Shown here: piece after piece, positions 36,060 through 46,218 of the stretch
Position numbering within the stretch: the stretch's first letter is position 1
Layout of the letters: every line of letters starts with the position of its first letter
NCBI GenBank assembly: GCA_016711105.1
Contig: JADJTO010000006.1
Coordinates: forward strand, 1-64,000
Direction of reading: 5' to 3'
DNA length: 64,000 nucleotides
Source: Micropruina sp.
Lineage (GTDB): Bacteria; Actinomycetota; Actinomycetes; Propionibacteriales; Propionibacteriaceae
Translations under genes and position numbers: made by a program
The notes under the pieces: generated by a model
Seen by the model: the letters and a program-made list of their open reading frames with translations, nothing else
Told to the model about the DNA's origin: nothing
Databases searched by the model: none

Positions 36060-36874
36060 TCCTCGTCCTCCTCGGCGTCCCGGATCGCGGTGACAGCGGC
36101 GAACGTTCCGCCGGTGATCTGGTTCAGTTCGTGCGCATCGACGGTCGCGCCACGCTCGGCCAGGGTGCTGGACACCGACGCCTGGGCGATCGAGCCGTCC
36201 GGCAACAAGGCCGGGGTGGCGATCGAGTTGTGCCGGGCGAAGATGCCCGAACTCGGCAGCGTTCCGGGGTGGGCACCGGTGGTCGCGTAGGCCTTCATCC
36301 GCTGGTCGGCGAGTTCGCGCTGGCCAGCCTTGGCCTTGACCCGGGTGGCATGGGCCAGCACCATGGCGCCCACCGCCGCGGTGATCAGCAGGGCGGAAGT
36401 GAGTTCGAAGGCGAAGACGTAGCGGCCGAAGATCAGGCCGGCGATGCCTTGGACGTTGCCGCCGTCGGCGGCGTTCGCCTGTGCCAAACCGGTGGCGACC
36501 CCCGTGACGGCCCCGCCGACACCCAAGACGATCAGGGCCAACAGGCCGATCGCGGCGACAGCCGCCATCAGCCGCTGCCCCTTGATCGTCTCGACCACCG
36601 AATCGGGAGCGTCGACTCCGACCAGCATCAGGACGAACAGGAAGAGCATCATGATTGCGCCGGTGTAGACGATGACCTGGACCGCGAAGAGGAAGGGGCC
36701 CTCCATCGCCGCATAAAGGAACGCCAGGTTGACCATGACGAACGCCATGCTGAGGGCCGAATAGACGGCCTTGCGGAACAACACCAAACCCAGCGCGCCA
36801 AGCACCATCAACGGCGCGCAGATCCAGAAAGTCACCTCCGCCCCGGTGATCAGGGGAAGCATTGCTGGGGTCAT
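36056..36874 (-). CDS. nuoJ: NADH-quinone oxidoreductase subunit J
   Basis: A 272-residue subunit. The five-helix core is normal, with IVYTGAIMMLFLFVLML (the helix-3 pi-bulge region). A long hydrophilic C-terminal tail of about 95 residues, typical of actinobacterial NuoJ, ends DAEEDEE. The start overlaps the nuoI stop. Confidence 0.96.
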   Translation of the reverse strand: MTPAMLPLITGAEVTFWICAPLMVLGALGLVLFRKAVYSALSMAFVMVNLAFLYAAMEGPFLFAVQVIVYTGAIMMLFLFVLMLVGVDAPDSVVETIKGQRLMAAVAAIGLLALIVLGVGGAVTGVATGLAQANAADGGNVQGIAGLIFGRYVFAFELTSALLITAAVGAMVLAHATRVKAKAGQRELADQRMKAYATTGAHPGTLPSSGIFARHNSIATPALLPDGSIAQASVSSTLAERGATVDAHELNQITGGTFAAVTAIRDAEEDEE

Positions 36875-37425
36875 GCGGTGGCCTCCTCGCTGGCCGTGCG
36901 GGTATCCGCGGCACCGGTCTTCGGCAGCCCCAGGAAGTAGGTCGCTTCGTCCGGACCGAGACGCCGGGGGTGCGGCGGCTGCTCCATGCCCGGCAGGAGC
37001 GGGGCCAGGAGACGGTCCTTGGTGTAGATCATCTTCTCGCGGGTGGTGTCAGCCAGCTTGAACTCGTTGGTCATGGTCAGGGCTCGGGTGGGGCAGGCCT
37101 CGATGCACAATCCGCACAGGATGCAACGCAGATAGTTGATCTGGTAGACCGAGCCGTAGCGCTCACCGGGAGAGAATCGGGCGTCGTCGGTGTTGTCGGC
37201 GCCCTCCACATAGATCGCATCCGCCGGGCAGGCCCAAGCGCACAGTTCGCAACCCACGCACTTCTCCAGCCCGTCCGGCCAGCGGTTCAGCTGGTGACGT
37301 CCGTGGAAGCGAGGCGCCGTCACCTTGACTTTGCCCTTTTCGGGATAGCCCTGGGTGAAGGTCTTGCGGAACATCGTGTTGAACGTGACGCCGAAGCCGG
37401 CCCACTGGTCGAGGAACCCCATCAC
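36871..37425 (-). CDS. nuoI: NADH-quinone oxidoreductase subunit I
   Basis: A 184-residue double 4Fe-4S ferredoxin carrying clusters N6a and N6b toward the quinone. Both motifs are complete: CVGCELCAWACP and CILCGLCIEACP. This contrasts with the orphan NuoI-like protein at 6244-6552, whose first motif lacks a Cys. The start overlaps the nuoH stop. Confidence 0.97.
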   Translation of the reverse strand: MMGFLDQWAGFGVTFNTMFRKTFTQGYPEKGKVKVTAPRFHGRHQLNRWPDGLEKCVGCELCAWACPADAIYVEGADNTDDARFSPGERYGSVYQINYLRCILCGLCIEACPTRALTMTNEFKLADTTREKMIYTKDRLLAPLLPGMEQPPHPRRLGPDEATYFLGLPKTGAADTRTASEEATA

Positions 37426-38735
37426 TTCTCCCCTGCCTGCTCGTCAACGCTGGAACTGACCACGTCCACCATCTCCGGCAACTGTTGCCCGGGCATCGGC
37501 GGCACCGGGAAACCCCCGGCGAAAGCGTCGAAGGGCTCGTCGTCAAACTCGATCTCGACGTCCGGCTCCTCCTTGTCGAGCCACGACCAGAGCGCGAAGA
37601 CGACGACGATCAGCGCCAGCGCCCCGCCCAGGACGTACGGCGAGGCCAGCCAGCCCTCGTTCTGGGCCAGGCGCAGGGTGGCGACCATCATGATCCAGAC
37701 CAGTGAGATGGGGATCAGCCACTTCCAGCCCAAGTCCATGAACTGGTCGTAGCGCAGCCGCGGCAACGTGCCGCGTAGCCAGACGAAGAACGAAATCAGC
37801 AACTGCACCTTGAGGAAGAACCAGAGCAGACCCCAATAACCGGCATCGAGGCCCGGGATGAGGTTGAACGGCCAGAAGGCGTGATAGCCGCCGAGGAACA
37901 GCGTCGTCGCGACCGCCGACACCGTGGCCATGTTGATGTACTCGGCCAGGAAGTAGGTGGCGTAGCGGAAGCCGGAGTATTCGGTGATGTAGCCGGAGAC
38001 CAGCTCGGATTCGCACTCGGGCAGGTCGAACGGGGCCCGGTTGGTCTCCCCGACCATCGAGATCACGTAGATACAGAAGGAGGGGAAGAGCAGCAGCCAG
38101 TACCAGCGCTGCAGGCCGATGTCGATGCCGAACGGCAGCAGCGGCTGACCCTGGGCAGCGACCACCTCCGAGGTGGACATCGAGCCCGAATACAGGAAGA
38201 CAGCCACCAGCGACAGCCCCATCGCGACCTCATAGGAGATCATCTGGGCGCTGGAGCGAAGGGCGCCGAGCAGTGAATAGGTCGAGTTCGAGGCCCAACC
38301 GGCCAGCACGAAACCGTAGATGCCCACCGAGGCGACGGCGAGAATCACCAGCACCGAGACCGGCAGATCGGTGGCCTGCAGCCGGGTGGTGACGCCGAAC
38401 ATCTCCACTTCCCCACCGAAGGGGATCACGGCCCAGGCGGTGAACGCGGCCGTACCGGCGATCACCGGTGCCAGGGTGAACAGCACCCGATCGACCATCG
38501 AGGGCATGAAGTCCTCTTTGATCAGCAGTTTCATGCCGTCAGCGAGCGCTTGTCCCAGACCGAAGGGCCCGTTCATGATCGGGCCGAGCCGGTGCTGCAT
38601 CTTGGCCACCAGTCGGCGCTCGTACCAGACGTTGAAGATCGTCCAGACGAGCAGGATCACGAACAGCCCGACGACCTTGATCACCACCAGCCACCAAGGG
38701 TCGGTCCCGAACAGGGACAGATCGGTGGGTTTCAT
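37422..38735 (-). CDS. nuoH: NADH-quinone oxidoreductase subunit H
   Basis: A 437-residue eight-helix subunit forming part of the quinone chamber. Landmarks are YERRLVAKMQHRLGP, KEDFMP, and the Glu-rich ETNRAPFDLPECESELVSGY loop. An acidic tail (about 50 residues, DKEEPDVEIEFDDEPFD) extends beyond the last helix, as in other Actinobacteria. ATG 38735 is set by the family start; the longer open frame lies within nuoG. Confidence 0.97.
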   Translation of the reverse strand: MKPTDLSLFGTDPWWLVVIKVVGLFVILLVWTIFNVWYERRLVAKMQHRLGPIMNGPFGLGQALADGMKLLIKEDFMPSMVDRVLFTLAPVIAGTAAFTAWAVIPFGGEVEMFGVTTRLQATDLPVSVLVILAVASVGIYGFVLAGWASNSTYSLLGALRSSAQMISYEVAMGLSLVAVFLYSGSMSTSEVVAAQGQPLLPFGIDIGLQRWYWLLLFPSFCIYVISMVGETNRAPFDLPECESELVSGYITEYSGFRYATYFLAEYINMATVSAVATTLFLGGYHAFWPFNLIPGLDAGYWGLLWFFLKVQLLISFFVWLRGTLPRLRYDQFMDLGWKWLIPISLVWIMMVATLRLAQNEGWLASPYVLGGALALIVVVFALWSWLDKEEPDVEIEFDDEPFDAFAGGFPVPPMPGQQLPEMVDVVSSSVDEQAGEK

Positions 38736-41125
38736 GCGGCACCTCCCTTGGACACCAACACAAGATCGCCGGCAGTCACGCCGAGGTTGCTCAATGGCGT
38801 GCCTGGGGCGTTCGTGGGCACCCACACCACCCCGTCGGCCATGTTGTTCGTGACGTAGACCGACAGGATGAGCCAGCCTGAATCACTCTGCACGCTGATC
38901 GGGTCACCGGTCTCGACCTCCAGGTCGGCGGCAGTGTTCGGCGAAACGCGGGCGAAAACTGCCTTGGCCGTGGCCTGGAGTGCGGTCTCCCCGTCATTGG
39001 AGCGCGATCCGTCGATCAACTCTCGCCAGGTGGCGAGCAGCAGGCCGTCAGCCTCAGCCACAGCGACGGGAGTGATGCTCGGGGTAGCCACCGGGGCGGA
39101 GGTTTCCCAGGCACCCAACTCGTCGAACTCGGCCAGGGCGGACTTGGCCGTCCGGATGCCCAGCGGCCTGCCGAGGGCGTCGGCGAGGGCGGCCAGCACG
39201 CGCAGGTCGGTCATCGGCGACGTGCTGTGCTTGACCACCGTGTTGACCCGGCCGCGGCGGTGTTCCCAGTTGAGGAAGGTTCCGGCGCGCTCTTCCATCA
39301 GCGCCACCGGGAAGACCACATCGGCCCGTTCGGTCACCTCGGAATGCCGTTGCTCGATGCTGATCAGGAACGGGGTTCGCTCCAGGGCGGCCAGAGCCGC
39401 GGCGCTGGAGGTGAAGTCGGAGGCTTCCACGCCAGCCACGATCAGGCCCAGGTTGCCCGAGGCTGCCAGCATCTTGTCGGCGTCGAGGCCGGCCGTCGCG
39501 GGCAGCGCGTGCACGCCCCAGGCGGCTTGGAGGTCGACCCGAGCTGTCGCGTCGGCGACGGGGCGACCGCCGGGCAACAGGCCCGGCAGGCAGCCTGCCT
39601 CGACCGCTCCGCGGTCACCCGCCCGTCGCGGCACCCAGGCGAGCGCGGCACCGCTGCGATCGGCGAGAGCCGCGGCCGCGGTGAGCACGCCCGGCAGCCA
39701 ACCGGCTCGCTCGCCGAGCAGAATCACTGTGTTCGCGTCGGCGGTCAGGTTGTCGAGTGCAGCGGCCTCCTCGCCGGGCGCCGTCTGGACCAGCGAAGCG
39801 CCGAGCTTCACCGTGCCGTTGCTGGCGAACGGGGCCAGAGTGACCACGTGAGTGCGGTTCTTTCGGGTGGCCTTGCGGAGCCGCAGGAACACGATCGGCG
39901 ACTCTTCCTCCGGTTCGAGGCCGACCAGGACCACCTGGGTTGCCTCCTCCAGGGCCGCGTAGCTCACACCTTCGCCGAGCGTGCGTCCGGCGACCCGGGT
40001 GGCCAGGAAGTCGGCCTCCTCGGCCGTGTGAGGCCGGGCCCGGAAGTCGATGTTGTTGGTGCCCAGGACAGTCCGGGCGAACTTGGCGTAGCCGTAGGAG
40101 TCCTCCAGGGTCAGGCGCCCTCCGGTGAGCACACCTACCTTGTCGCCGAGGCGGGAAAGCCCGGCCACCGCGGCGTCGATCGCCTCGGGCCAGGACGCCG
40201 GGCGCAACACGCCGTCTTCCCGGATCAACGGGTAGCGCAGGCGATCCTCGCCGCGTCCGGAGACGAAGGCGAAGCGTCCGCGGTCACAGTTCCACTCCTC
40301 GTTCACCTCGGGAGCGTCCCCGGCCAGGCGGCGCTTCACCTGGTAGTGGCGGTGGTCGCTGCGCAACTGGCAACCGGCCGCGCAGTGTTCACAGGTGGTC
40401 GGTGTGGAAACCAGGTCGAAGGGACGGCTCTGAAAGCGGTAGGCCGCGCTGGTCAGGGCACCGACTGGGCAGATCTGGACGACGTTGCCGGAGAAGTAGG
40501 AGTCGTAGGGCTGGTCTTCGTAGAACCCGACCTGCTGCAGCGCGCCGCGCTCCACCAAGGCGATGAACGGATCGCCGGAGATCTGTTCGGAGAACCGGGT
40601 GCAGCGGGCGCAGAGCACGCAGCGTTCCCGGTCAAGCAGGATCTGCGCAGAGATCGACACCGGCTTGGGGAAGGTTCGCTTCACCCCTTCGTAGCGCGAC
40701 TCGCCTCGTCCGGAGCTCATCGCCTGGTTCTGCAGCGGGCATTCGCCGCCCTTGTCGCAGATCGGGCAGTCCAGCGGATGGTTGATCAGCAGGAACTCGA
40801 TCATCCCGCGTTGGGCCTTCTCGGCGACCGGGGAGGTCACCTGGGTGGCGATCTTCATCCCCGGAGCGCACTCCAGGGTGCAGGAAGCTTGTGGCTTGGG
40901 CATGCCGCGCCCGTTGCCCATGTCGGGCACCTCGACCAAGCACTGCCGGCAGGCACCCATGGGTTCGAGCAGCGGGTGATCGCAGAAGCGCGGAATGGCC
41001 ACCCCGATCATCTCGGCGGCGCGGATCGCCAAGGTGCCTTTGGGCACCTGGACGTCGATCCCGTCGATGGTCACGGTGATCAGGTCGGAGACCACCACCT
41101 GAGCGGTGTTGGCTGTCAGCGTCAT
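38732..41125 (-). CDS. nuoG: NADH-quinone oxidoreductase subunit G
   Basis: A 797-residue iron-sulfur subunit. An N-terminal [2Fe-2S] domain (CRQCLVEV) is followed by CPICDKGGECPLQNQ, the CARCTRFSEQI cluster, and TCEHCAAGCQLRSD, the extra N7-type motif. A degenerate molybdopterin-oxidoreductase-like domain makes up the rest. ATG 41125 overlaps the nuoF stop. The Ala-rich C-terminal half is divergent but unbroken. Confidence 0.96.
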   Translation of the reverse strand: MTLTANTAQVVVSDLITVTIDGIDVQVPKGTLAIRAAEMIGVAIPRFCDHPLLEPMGACRQCLVEVPDMGNGRGMPKPQASCTLECAPGMKIATQVTSPVAEKAQRGMIEFLLINHPLDCPICDKGGECPLQNQAMSSGRGESRYEGVKRTFPKPVSISAQILLDRERCVLCARCTRFSEQISGDPFIALVERGALQQVGFYEDQPYDSYFSGNVVQICPVGALTSAAYRFQSRPFDLVSTPTTCEHCAAGCQLRSDHRHYQVKRRLAGDAPEVNEEWNCDRGRFAFVSGRGEDRLRYPLIREDGVLRPASWPEAIDAAVAGLSRLGDKVGVLTGGRLTLEDSYGYAKFARTVLGTNNIDFRARPHTAEEADFLATRVAGRTLGEGVSYAALEEATQVVLVGLEPEEESPIVFLRLRKATRKNRTHVVTLAPFASNGTVKLGASLVQTAPGEEAAALDNLTADANTVILLGERAGWLPGVLTAAAALADRSGAALAWVPRRAGDRGAVEAGCLPGLLPGGRPVADATARVDLQAAWGVHALPATAGLDADKMLAASGNLGLIVAGVEASDFTSSAAALAALERTPFLISIEQRHSEVTERADVVFPVALMEERAGTFLNWEHRRGRVNTVVKHSTSPMTDLRVLAALADALGRPLGIRTAKSALAEFDELGAWETSAPVATPSITPVAVAEADGLLLATWRELIDGSRSNDGETALQATAKAVFARVSPNTAADLEVETGDPISVQSDSGWLILSVYVTNNMADGVVWVPTNAPGTPLSNLGVTAGDLVLVSKGGAA

Positions 41126-42438
41126 GCGTGCACCTCCTGCCGGGCGCCGAACAGGGCGCTGGCCTGATAAGGGAACAACTCCCAGGCCGGGGTCTTCATG
41201 CCTGCCTCGAACTCGGAGCGGAAATGTCGGACGGCACTGGTCACGCACGCCACCGCACCATCGGCCAAGGCACAGAACGAGCGGCCGCCGATGTCGTCGC
41301 AGATGTCGAGCAGCTTCTCGATGTCACCGGGGACGGCTTTGCCCTGCTCGAAGGCGGTCAGGAGTTGCACCAACCACCAGTTGCCTTCGCGGCAGGGGGT
41401 GCACTTCCCGCAGGACTCGTGCTTGTAGAACTCGACCCAGCGCAGGGTCGTCCGGACGACCGAGGTGGTCTCGTCGAAGCACTGCAACGCCTTGGTGCCG
41501 AGCATCGTGCCTGCCGCGGCCATTCCTTCGTAGTCGAGCGGAACGTCGAGGTGGTCGGCGGTGAGAATCGGCGTGGACGACCCGCCGGGCGTCCAGAACT
41601 TCAACTGGTGGCCCTCCCGCATACCCCCGGAGAGCTCCAGCAGTTGGCGCAGGGTGATGCCCAGCGGGGCCTCGAACTGACCTGGCCGCTGCACGTGACC
41701 CGACAGCGAGTAGATGGTCATGCCCTTGGACTTTTCGGTGCCCATCGAGGAGAACCAACGCGCGCCGTGCTCAATGATGGCCGGCACCGAGGCGATGGAT
41801 TCCACGTTGTTGATCACCGTCGGGCAGGCGTAGAGCCCCGCGACAGCCGGGAACGGCGGGCGCAGGCGGGGTTGGCCGCGACGACCCTCCAGGGAGTCCA
41901 ACAGGGCGGTTTCTTCGCCGCAGATGTAGGCTCCGGCGCCGGCGTGCACGACCACGTCGAGGTCGAAGCCGGAACCGAGGATGTTGCGACCGAGATAGCC
42001 GGACGAGTACGCCTCGCGAACTGCCTGCTGCAGCCGTCGGATGACGTGCAGCACCTCACCGCGGCAGTAGATGAAGGCGTACTTGCAGCCGATCGCGTAG
42101 GAGCTGATGATCACGCCCTCCACCAGGGTGTGCGGGCTGGCCAGCATCAGCGGCATGTCTTTGCAGGTGCCTGGCTCGGACTCGTCGGCGTTGACCACCA
42201 GGTACTTGGGGTTGGGGTTGGCCTGCGGAACGAAGCTCCACTTCATCCCGGTCGGGAAGCCGGCGCCGCCGCGTCCGCGCAACCCCGATTCCTTGACCAC
42301 GTCCATCACCTGGGAGGGGGCCTGCACCAGTGCCTTGCGGAGCGCGGAGTAGCCCCCGCGGTGTTCGTAGTTCGTGATCTTCCACGGACGCTCGTCGGCC
42401 CAGTTGGCCGAGAGCACCGGGGTCAGTACATCGGTCAC
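41122..42438 (-). CDS. nuoF: NADH-quinone oxidoreductase subunit F
   Basis: A 438-residue FMN and NADH-binding subunit. GLRGRGGAGFPTGMKW is the FMN/NADH loop, GAYICGEETALLDSLEG follows, and SCGKCTPCREG plus a later Cys hold the N3 [4Fe-4S] cluster. The start overlaps the nuoE stop. Confidence 0.97.
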   Translation of the reverse strand: MTDVLTPVLSANWADERPWKITNYEHRGGYSALRKALVQAPSQVMDVVKESGLRGRGGAGFPTGMKWSFVPQANPNPKYLVVNADESEPGTCKDMPLMLASPHTLVEGVIISSYAIGCKYAFIYCRGEVLHVIRRLQQAVREAYSSGYLGRNILGSGFDLDVVVHAGAGAYICGEETALLDSLEGRRGQPRLRPPFPAVAGLYACPTVINNVESIASVPAIIEHGARWFSSMGTEKSKGMTIYSLSGHVQRPGQFEAPLGITLRQLLELSGGMREGHQLKFWTPGGSSTPILTADHLDVPLDYEGMAAAGTMLGTKALQCFDETTSVVRTTLRWVEFYKHESCGKCTPCREGNWWLVQLLTAFEQGKAVPGDIEKLLDICDDIGGRSFCALADGAVACVTSAVRHFRSEFEAGMKTPAWELFPYQASALFGARQEVHA

Positions 42439-43184
42439 TGGGTGGCCTCCTTGCCGTCGCTGATCGCCTCGGTGTGCGGAGCCTCGGGCGCCTTCCAGCC
42501 GCGCTCGGCGGCAACCCGCAGCCCGAGCAAGGACGCCTCGCCGGCGCCGGGGCCCTCGTCCGCACGGCCGTCGGGGAACCCGGCGAGCACCCGCTCGGCT
42601 TCACGCCAGCTGGTCAGAGTGGCACCGCGGGTCGACTTCACAACCCGGCCCGAGGCCAGATCGTCCAACAACTGGTCCGCCTTGTCGGGGGTCATGTTGT
42701 CCATGAACTCCCAGTTGACCATCATCACCGGGGCGAAGTCGCAGGCGGCGTTGCACTCCAGCCGTTCCAGGCTGATCGTTCCATCAGGGGTCACCTCGCC
42801 GGGTTCGATGCCGAGTTTCTGGCTCACCGTCTCCAACAGGTAGTCACCGCCCATCACAGCGCACAGGGCCGTGGTGCAGACCCCGACGTGATGCTTCCCC
42901 GCCGGGCGTCGCCGATACATGGTGTAGAAGGTGGCCACCCCTGACACCTGAGCGGCGGTGATCTCCAGCACCTCGGCGCAGGCCTGGATGCCCGCCGGGG
43001 AGACTCGTCCGTCAACCGACTGAACCAAGTGCAGCATCGGCAGCAGCGCCGACCGCTTGTGCGGGTAGCGCGCCGCGATCTGGCGCAGCTCGGTCAGGGT
43101 CGTCTCTGTGATCGCGGTGGACGTATCGGTGTGATCGATCGACCCCGATTCGGGGAAGAACGACTGGAACTCGTGCCCGCTCAC
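42435..43184 (-). CDS. nuoE: NADH-quinone oxidoreductase subunit E
   Basis: A 249-residue thioredoxin-fold subunit with the N1a [2Fe-2S] ligands in VCTTALC and ECNAACDFAP. GTG 43184 is preferred because GGAGGTG lies 7 bases upstream. An in-frame ATG at 43226 would overlap nuoD by 14 bases and has no better site. The C-terminal 70 residues are an actinobacterial extension of unknown role. Confidence 0.93.
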   Translation of the reverse strand: MSGHEFQSFFPESGSIDHTDTSTAITETTLTELRQIAARYPHKRSALLPMLHLVQSVDGRVSPAGIQACAEVLEITAAQVSGVATFYTMYRRRPAGKHHVGVCTTALCAVMGGDYLLETVSQKLGIEPGEVTPDGTISLERLECNAACDFAPVMMVNWEFMDNMTPDKADQLLDDLASGRVVKSTRGATLTSWREAERVLAGFPDGRADEGPGAGEASLLGLRVAAERGWKAPEAPHTEAISDGKEATQ

Positions 43185-43212
43185 CGCGTCACCTCCGTGC
43201 TCAGTTGTGACC

Positions 43213-44556
43213 TCATCGGTCGACACCCCCCATAACCGGATCGAGCGAGCCGACCGCCACCACGACGTCGGAGATCATGCCACCCTCGCACTGGATCGGT
43301 ACCGACTGCAGGTGGTTGAACCCGGGGTCCCGGACGTGCGCGCGGAACGGACGGGTGCCGCCGTCGGAGACCAGGTGCACCGCCAGTTCGCCCTTGGGCG
43401 ACTCGATCGGCACGTAGGCCTGCCCGGCCGGAACCCGAAAACCCTCGGTGACAATCTTGAAGTGGTGGATCAGGGCCTCCATCGACTGGCCCATGATGTG
43501 CTTGATGTGCTCGTGACTGTTGCCCTGACCGTCAGGCCCCAGCGCCAACTGCGCCGGCCAAGCGATCTTGGGATCGTCCACCATCACCGGCTGCCCGGTC
43601 GTGGCTTCGAGCCGGTCCGCACACTGCTCAACGATGCGCAGGCTCTGCCACATTTCTTCGAGCCGGACGCGGAAGCGGCCGTAGGAATCCGAGGTGTCCC
43701 AGGTGACGGTGTCGAACTCGTAGGTCTCGTAGCCGCAATAGGGCTGCTTCTTGCGCAGATCCCAGTCGAAGCCGGTCGAACGCAGCACCGGGCCGGTGAC
43801 TCCCAAGGCGAGGCAGGCGGCCAGATCTTGGTAGCCGATGCCGCACATCCGGCCCTTGAAGATCGGATTCTCGTTGCAGAAGGCCGCGTACTCCGGCAAG
43901 TGCTTATGCAGCCAGGCGATGACGTCTCGCAGATGCGAAATGCCGTCCGAGGGGAGGTCTCCGGCCACCCCGCCGGGGCGGATGTAGGCGTGGTTCATGC
44001 GCAGGCCGGTGACCGCCTCGAAGAAGTCGAGGATCATTTCTCGCTCGCGGAAGCCGATCGTCATGACCGTCAGGGCGCCGATCTCCATGCCGCCGGTGCC
44101 GATGGCGACCAGGTGCGAGGAGATCCGGTTCAGTTCCATCATCAGCACCCGGATGATCTGGGCCCGTTCGGGGATGTCGTCCTCGATGCCGAGCAGACGT
44201 TCCACACTGAGGCAGTAGGCCACCTCGTTGAACAACGGGGCGACATAGTCCATCCGGGTGACGAAGGTGGTGCCCTGAGTCCAGCTCCGGTACTCCATGT
44301 TCTTCTCGATGCCGGTGTGCAAGAAGCCGATCCCGGGACGAATGCTCAGCACGGTCTCGCCGTCGCATTCGAGGATCAGGCGAAGCACTCCGTGCGTGGA
44401 GGGGTGCTGCGGGCCCATGTTGACCACGAGCACCTCATCGCCGCGTTCGGCCTGCTCGGCAGCGATGTCGGCCCAGTCACCCCCGCCCATGGCGGTGTAG
44501 ACGGTTCCGACGGCCTCCTCGTTGGGGCCTGCATAGAAGTCTCGCTGCGTACTCAT
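43213..44556 (-). CDS. nuoD: NADH-quinone oxidoreductase subunit D
   Basis: A 447-residue 49-kDa-type subunit. MGPQHPSTHGVLRL carries the quinone-site His. RIVEQCADRLEAT and the end LDPVMGGVDR are standard. ATG 44556 overlaps the nuoC stop (ATGA); the longer open frame lies in nuoC. Confidence 0.97.
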   Translation of the reverse strand: MSTQRDFYAGPNEEAVGTVYTAMGGGDWADIAAEQAERGDEVLVVNMGPQHPSTHGVLRLILECDGETVLSIRPGIGFLHTGIEKNMEYRSWTQGTTFVTRMDYVAPLFNEVAYCLSVERLLGIEDDIPERAQIIRVLMMELNRISSHLVAIGTGGMEIGALTVMTIGFREREMILDFFEAVTGLRMNHAYIRPGGVAGDLPSDGISHLRDVIAWLHKHLPEYAAFCNENPIFKGRMCGIGYQDLAACLALGVTGPVLRSTGFDWDLRKKQPYCGYETYEFDTVTWDTSDSYGRFRVRLEEMWQSLRIVEQCADRLEATTGQPVMVDDPKIAWPAQLALGPDGQGNSHEHIKHIMGQSMEALIHHFKIVTEGFRVPAGQAYVPIESPKGELAVHLVSDGGTRPFRAHVRDPGFNHLQSVPIQCEGGMISDVVVAVGSLDPVMGGVDR

Positions 44557-45251
44557 CGGTAGTCCCTCCGCTGATCCGGCGGCGGCACCTCGGCGCCCTT
44601 GTATTCCACGGGGATGCCACCCAGAGGGTAGTCCTTGCGTTGCGGATGACCGACCCAGTCGTCGGGCATCAGAATCCGCGTCAGGTGCGGGTGTCCGTCG
44701 AAGACGATGCCGAGCATGTCCCAGGTCTCCCGTTCGTGCCAGTCGGCGGCGGGGTACGTCCGGACCACCGAGGGGACGTGCGGGTCGTCGTCGGAGCAGG
44801 TGGTCTCCACCCGGAGCCGCCGATTGTGGGTCATGGACTGCAGGTGATAGACGACGTGCAGTTCGGCGCCGGCGTCCTGGGGGTAGTTCACGCCCGACAC
44901 GCTGGCCAGCAGTTCGAAGCGGAGCGCGGCATCGTCGCGGAGGTTCACCATCACGTCGGTCAACTTGTCCCGACGGACGTGGAACGTCAGTTCGCCGCGA
45001 TCCAACACCACCCGCACCAGCGGGTCGTCCAGGAGGGTGCTCAGCCGCGCGATGGCGCCGTCGTACCACGACCCGTACGGCGGCTCGGAGCCGGCCGGGA
45101 ACAGGACCGGACGGACGATCCTGCCGTAGCCGGAGGTGTCACCCGAGCCGTCTGACCACATGCCTGCCCGGGTGGCGAGGGGGGTTGGCGCGGCTTGTTC
45201 GGGCGTCCGACTCTCGAGGCTCTGCTCGCCGGACGGGAGATCGGTGCTCAT
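44553..45251 (-). CDS. nuoC: NADH-quinone oxidoreductase subunit C
   Basis: A 232-residue 30-kDa-type subunit with the signature WHERETWDMLGIVFDGHPHL and HPQRKDYPLGG. An actinobacterial N-terminal extension of about 50 residues precedes the core. The start overlaps the nuoB stop. Confidence 0.96.
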   Translation of the reverse strand: MSTDLPSGEQSLESRTPEQAAPTPLATRAGMWSDGSGDTSGYGRIVRPVLFPAGSEPPYGSWYDGAIARLSTLLDDPLVRVVLDRGELTFHVRRDKLTDVMVNLRDDAALRFELLASVSGVNYPQDAGAELHVVYHLQSMTHNRRLRVETTCSDDDPHVPSVVRTYPAADWHERETWDMLGIVFDGHPHLTRILMPDDWVGHPQRKDYPLGGIPVEYKGAEVPPPDQRRDYR

Positions 45252-45805
45252 CGCATCAGCCCCTTCATCTCGCGGGTGGAGGGGGCAATCAGTGCGGCCG
45301 CCTCAGCTGCTTCGTTGGCGGCGATCGCGTTGGCCCCGATCGGCATCTTGGCCACGATCTGCTTGCGCAGCTTCTCCATGGCGTCGATCAACATGTCGGG
45401 CCGCGGCGGGCAACCGGGGACGTACATGTCGACCGGCACGATGTGATCAGCGCCCTGGACGATCGAGTAGTTGTTGAACATGCCGCCCGATGAGGCACAG
45501 ACACCCATCGCCAGCACCCACTTCGGGTTGTGCATCTGGTCGTAGACCTGGCGCAACACCGGAGCCATCTTCTGGCTGACCCGACCGGAGATGATCATCA
45601 GGTCGGCCTGACGCGGCGAGGCCCGGAAGACTTCCTGGCCCCAGCGTCCAGCGTCGAACCGGGGGGCGCCGTAGGTCATCATCTCGATCGCACAGCAGGC
45701 CAGCCCGAAGGTGGCCGGCCAGAACGAGGCTTGGCGCATCCAGCCGAAGACACCCTCCACGGTGGTCAGCACTACGCCCTGGGGGATCTTTTCTTCCAAA
45801 CCCAT
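45248..45805 (-). CDS. nuoB: NADH-quinone oxidoreductase subunit B
   Basis: A 185-residue subunit carrying cluster N2, the final electron donor to quinone. All four ligands are seen: Cys37-Cys38 in GLACCAIE, Cys103 in GVCASSGG and Cys132 in PGCPPRP. The start is 28 bases after the nuoA stop. Confidence 0.97.
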   Translation of the reverse strand: MGLEEKIPQGVVLTTVEGVFGWMRQASFWPATFGLACCAIEMMTYGAPRFDAGRWGQEVFRASPRQADLMIISGRVSQKMAPVLRQVYDQMHNPKWVLAMGVCASSGGMFNNYSIVQGADHIVPVDMYVPGCPPRPDMLIDAMEKLRKQIVAKMPIGANAIAANEAAEAAALIAPSTREMKGLMR

Positions 45806-45833
45806 TAGTCAGTCCTCCTGCTCGCCCGAGCCG

Positions 45834-46193
45834 TCAGTCCCAGTCCAGGCCGCCGCGGCGGAGGACGTAGAAGTACGCGATGAACACGGTGCCCACGAAC
45901 AACACCATCTCGATCAGGGCGAACAAGCCCAGTTGGTCGAACGTCACAGCCCAGGGGTAGAGGAAGACGATCTCGATGTCGAAGACGATGAAGAGCATGG
46001 CGGTGATGTAGTACTTGACCGGGAACCGACCGCCGCCGATCGGTTGCGGGGTGGGGTCGATCCCACACTCGTAGGCGTCGTACTTGGCCCGGTTGTAGCG
46101 GGCCGGCCCGACCACCGCGCTCAGCAGGATCGAGACCCCGAGGAAGCCGGCCGCGATGGCCATCAATCCAAGGATCGGGATGTACGGGCTCAT
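45834..46193 (-). CDS. nuoA: NADH-quinone oxidoreductase subunit A
   Basis: A 119-residue three-helix subunit and first gene of the operon. The acidic loop YECGIDP and the Asp/Glu of the second helix (FDIEIVFLYPW) are conserved. It starts 25 bases after the corrected end of the menaquinone-reductase gene, so no separate promoter is obvious and the operon may be read from upstream. Confidence 0.97.
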   Translation of the reverse strand: MSPYIPILGLMAIAAGFLGVSILLSAVVGPARYNRAKYDAYECGIDPTPQPIGGGRFPVKYYITAMLFIVFDIEIVFLYPWAVTFDQLGLFALIEMVLFVGTVFIAYFYVLRRGGLDWD

Positions 46194-46218
46194 GGCTGTC
46201 TCCGTCCCACTATCGACC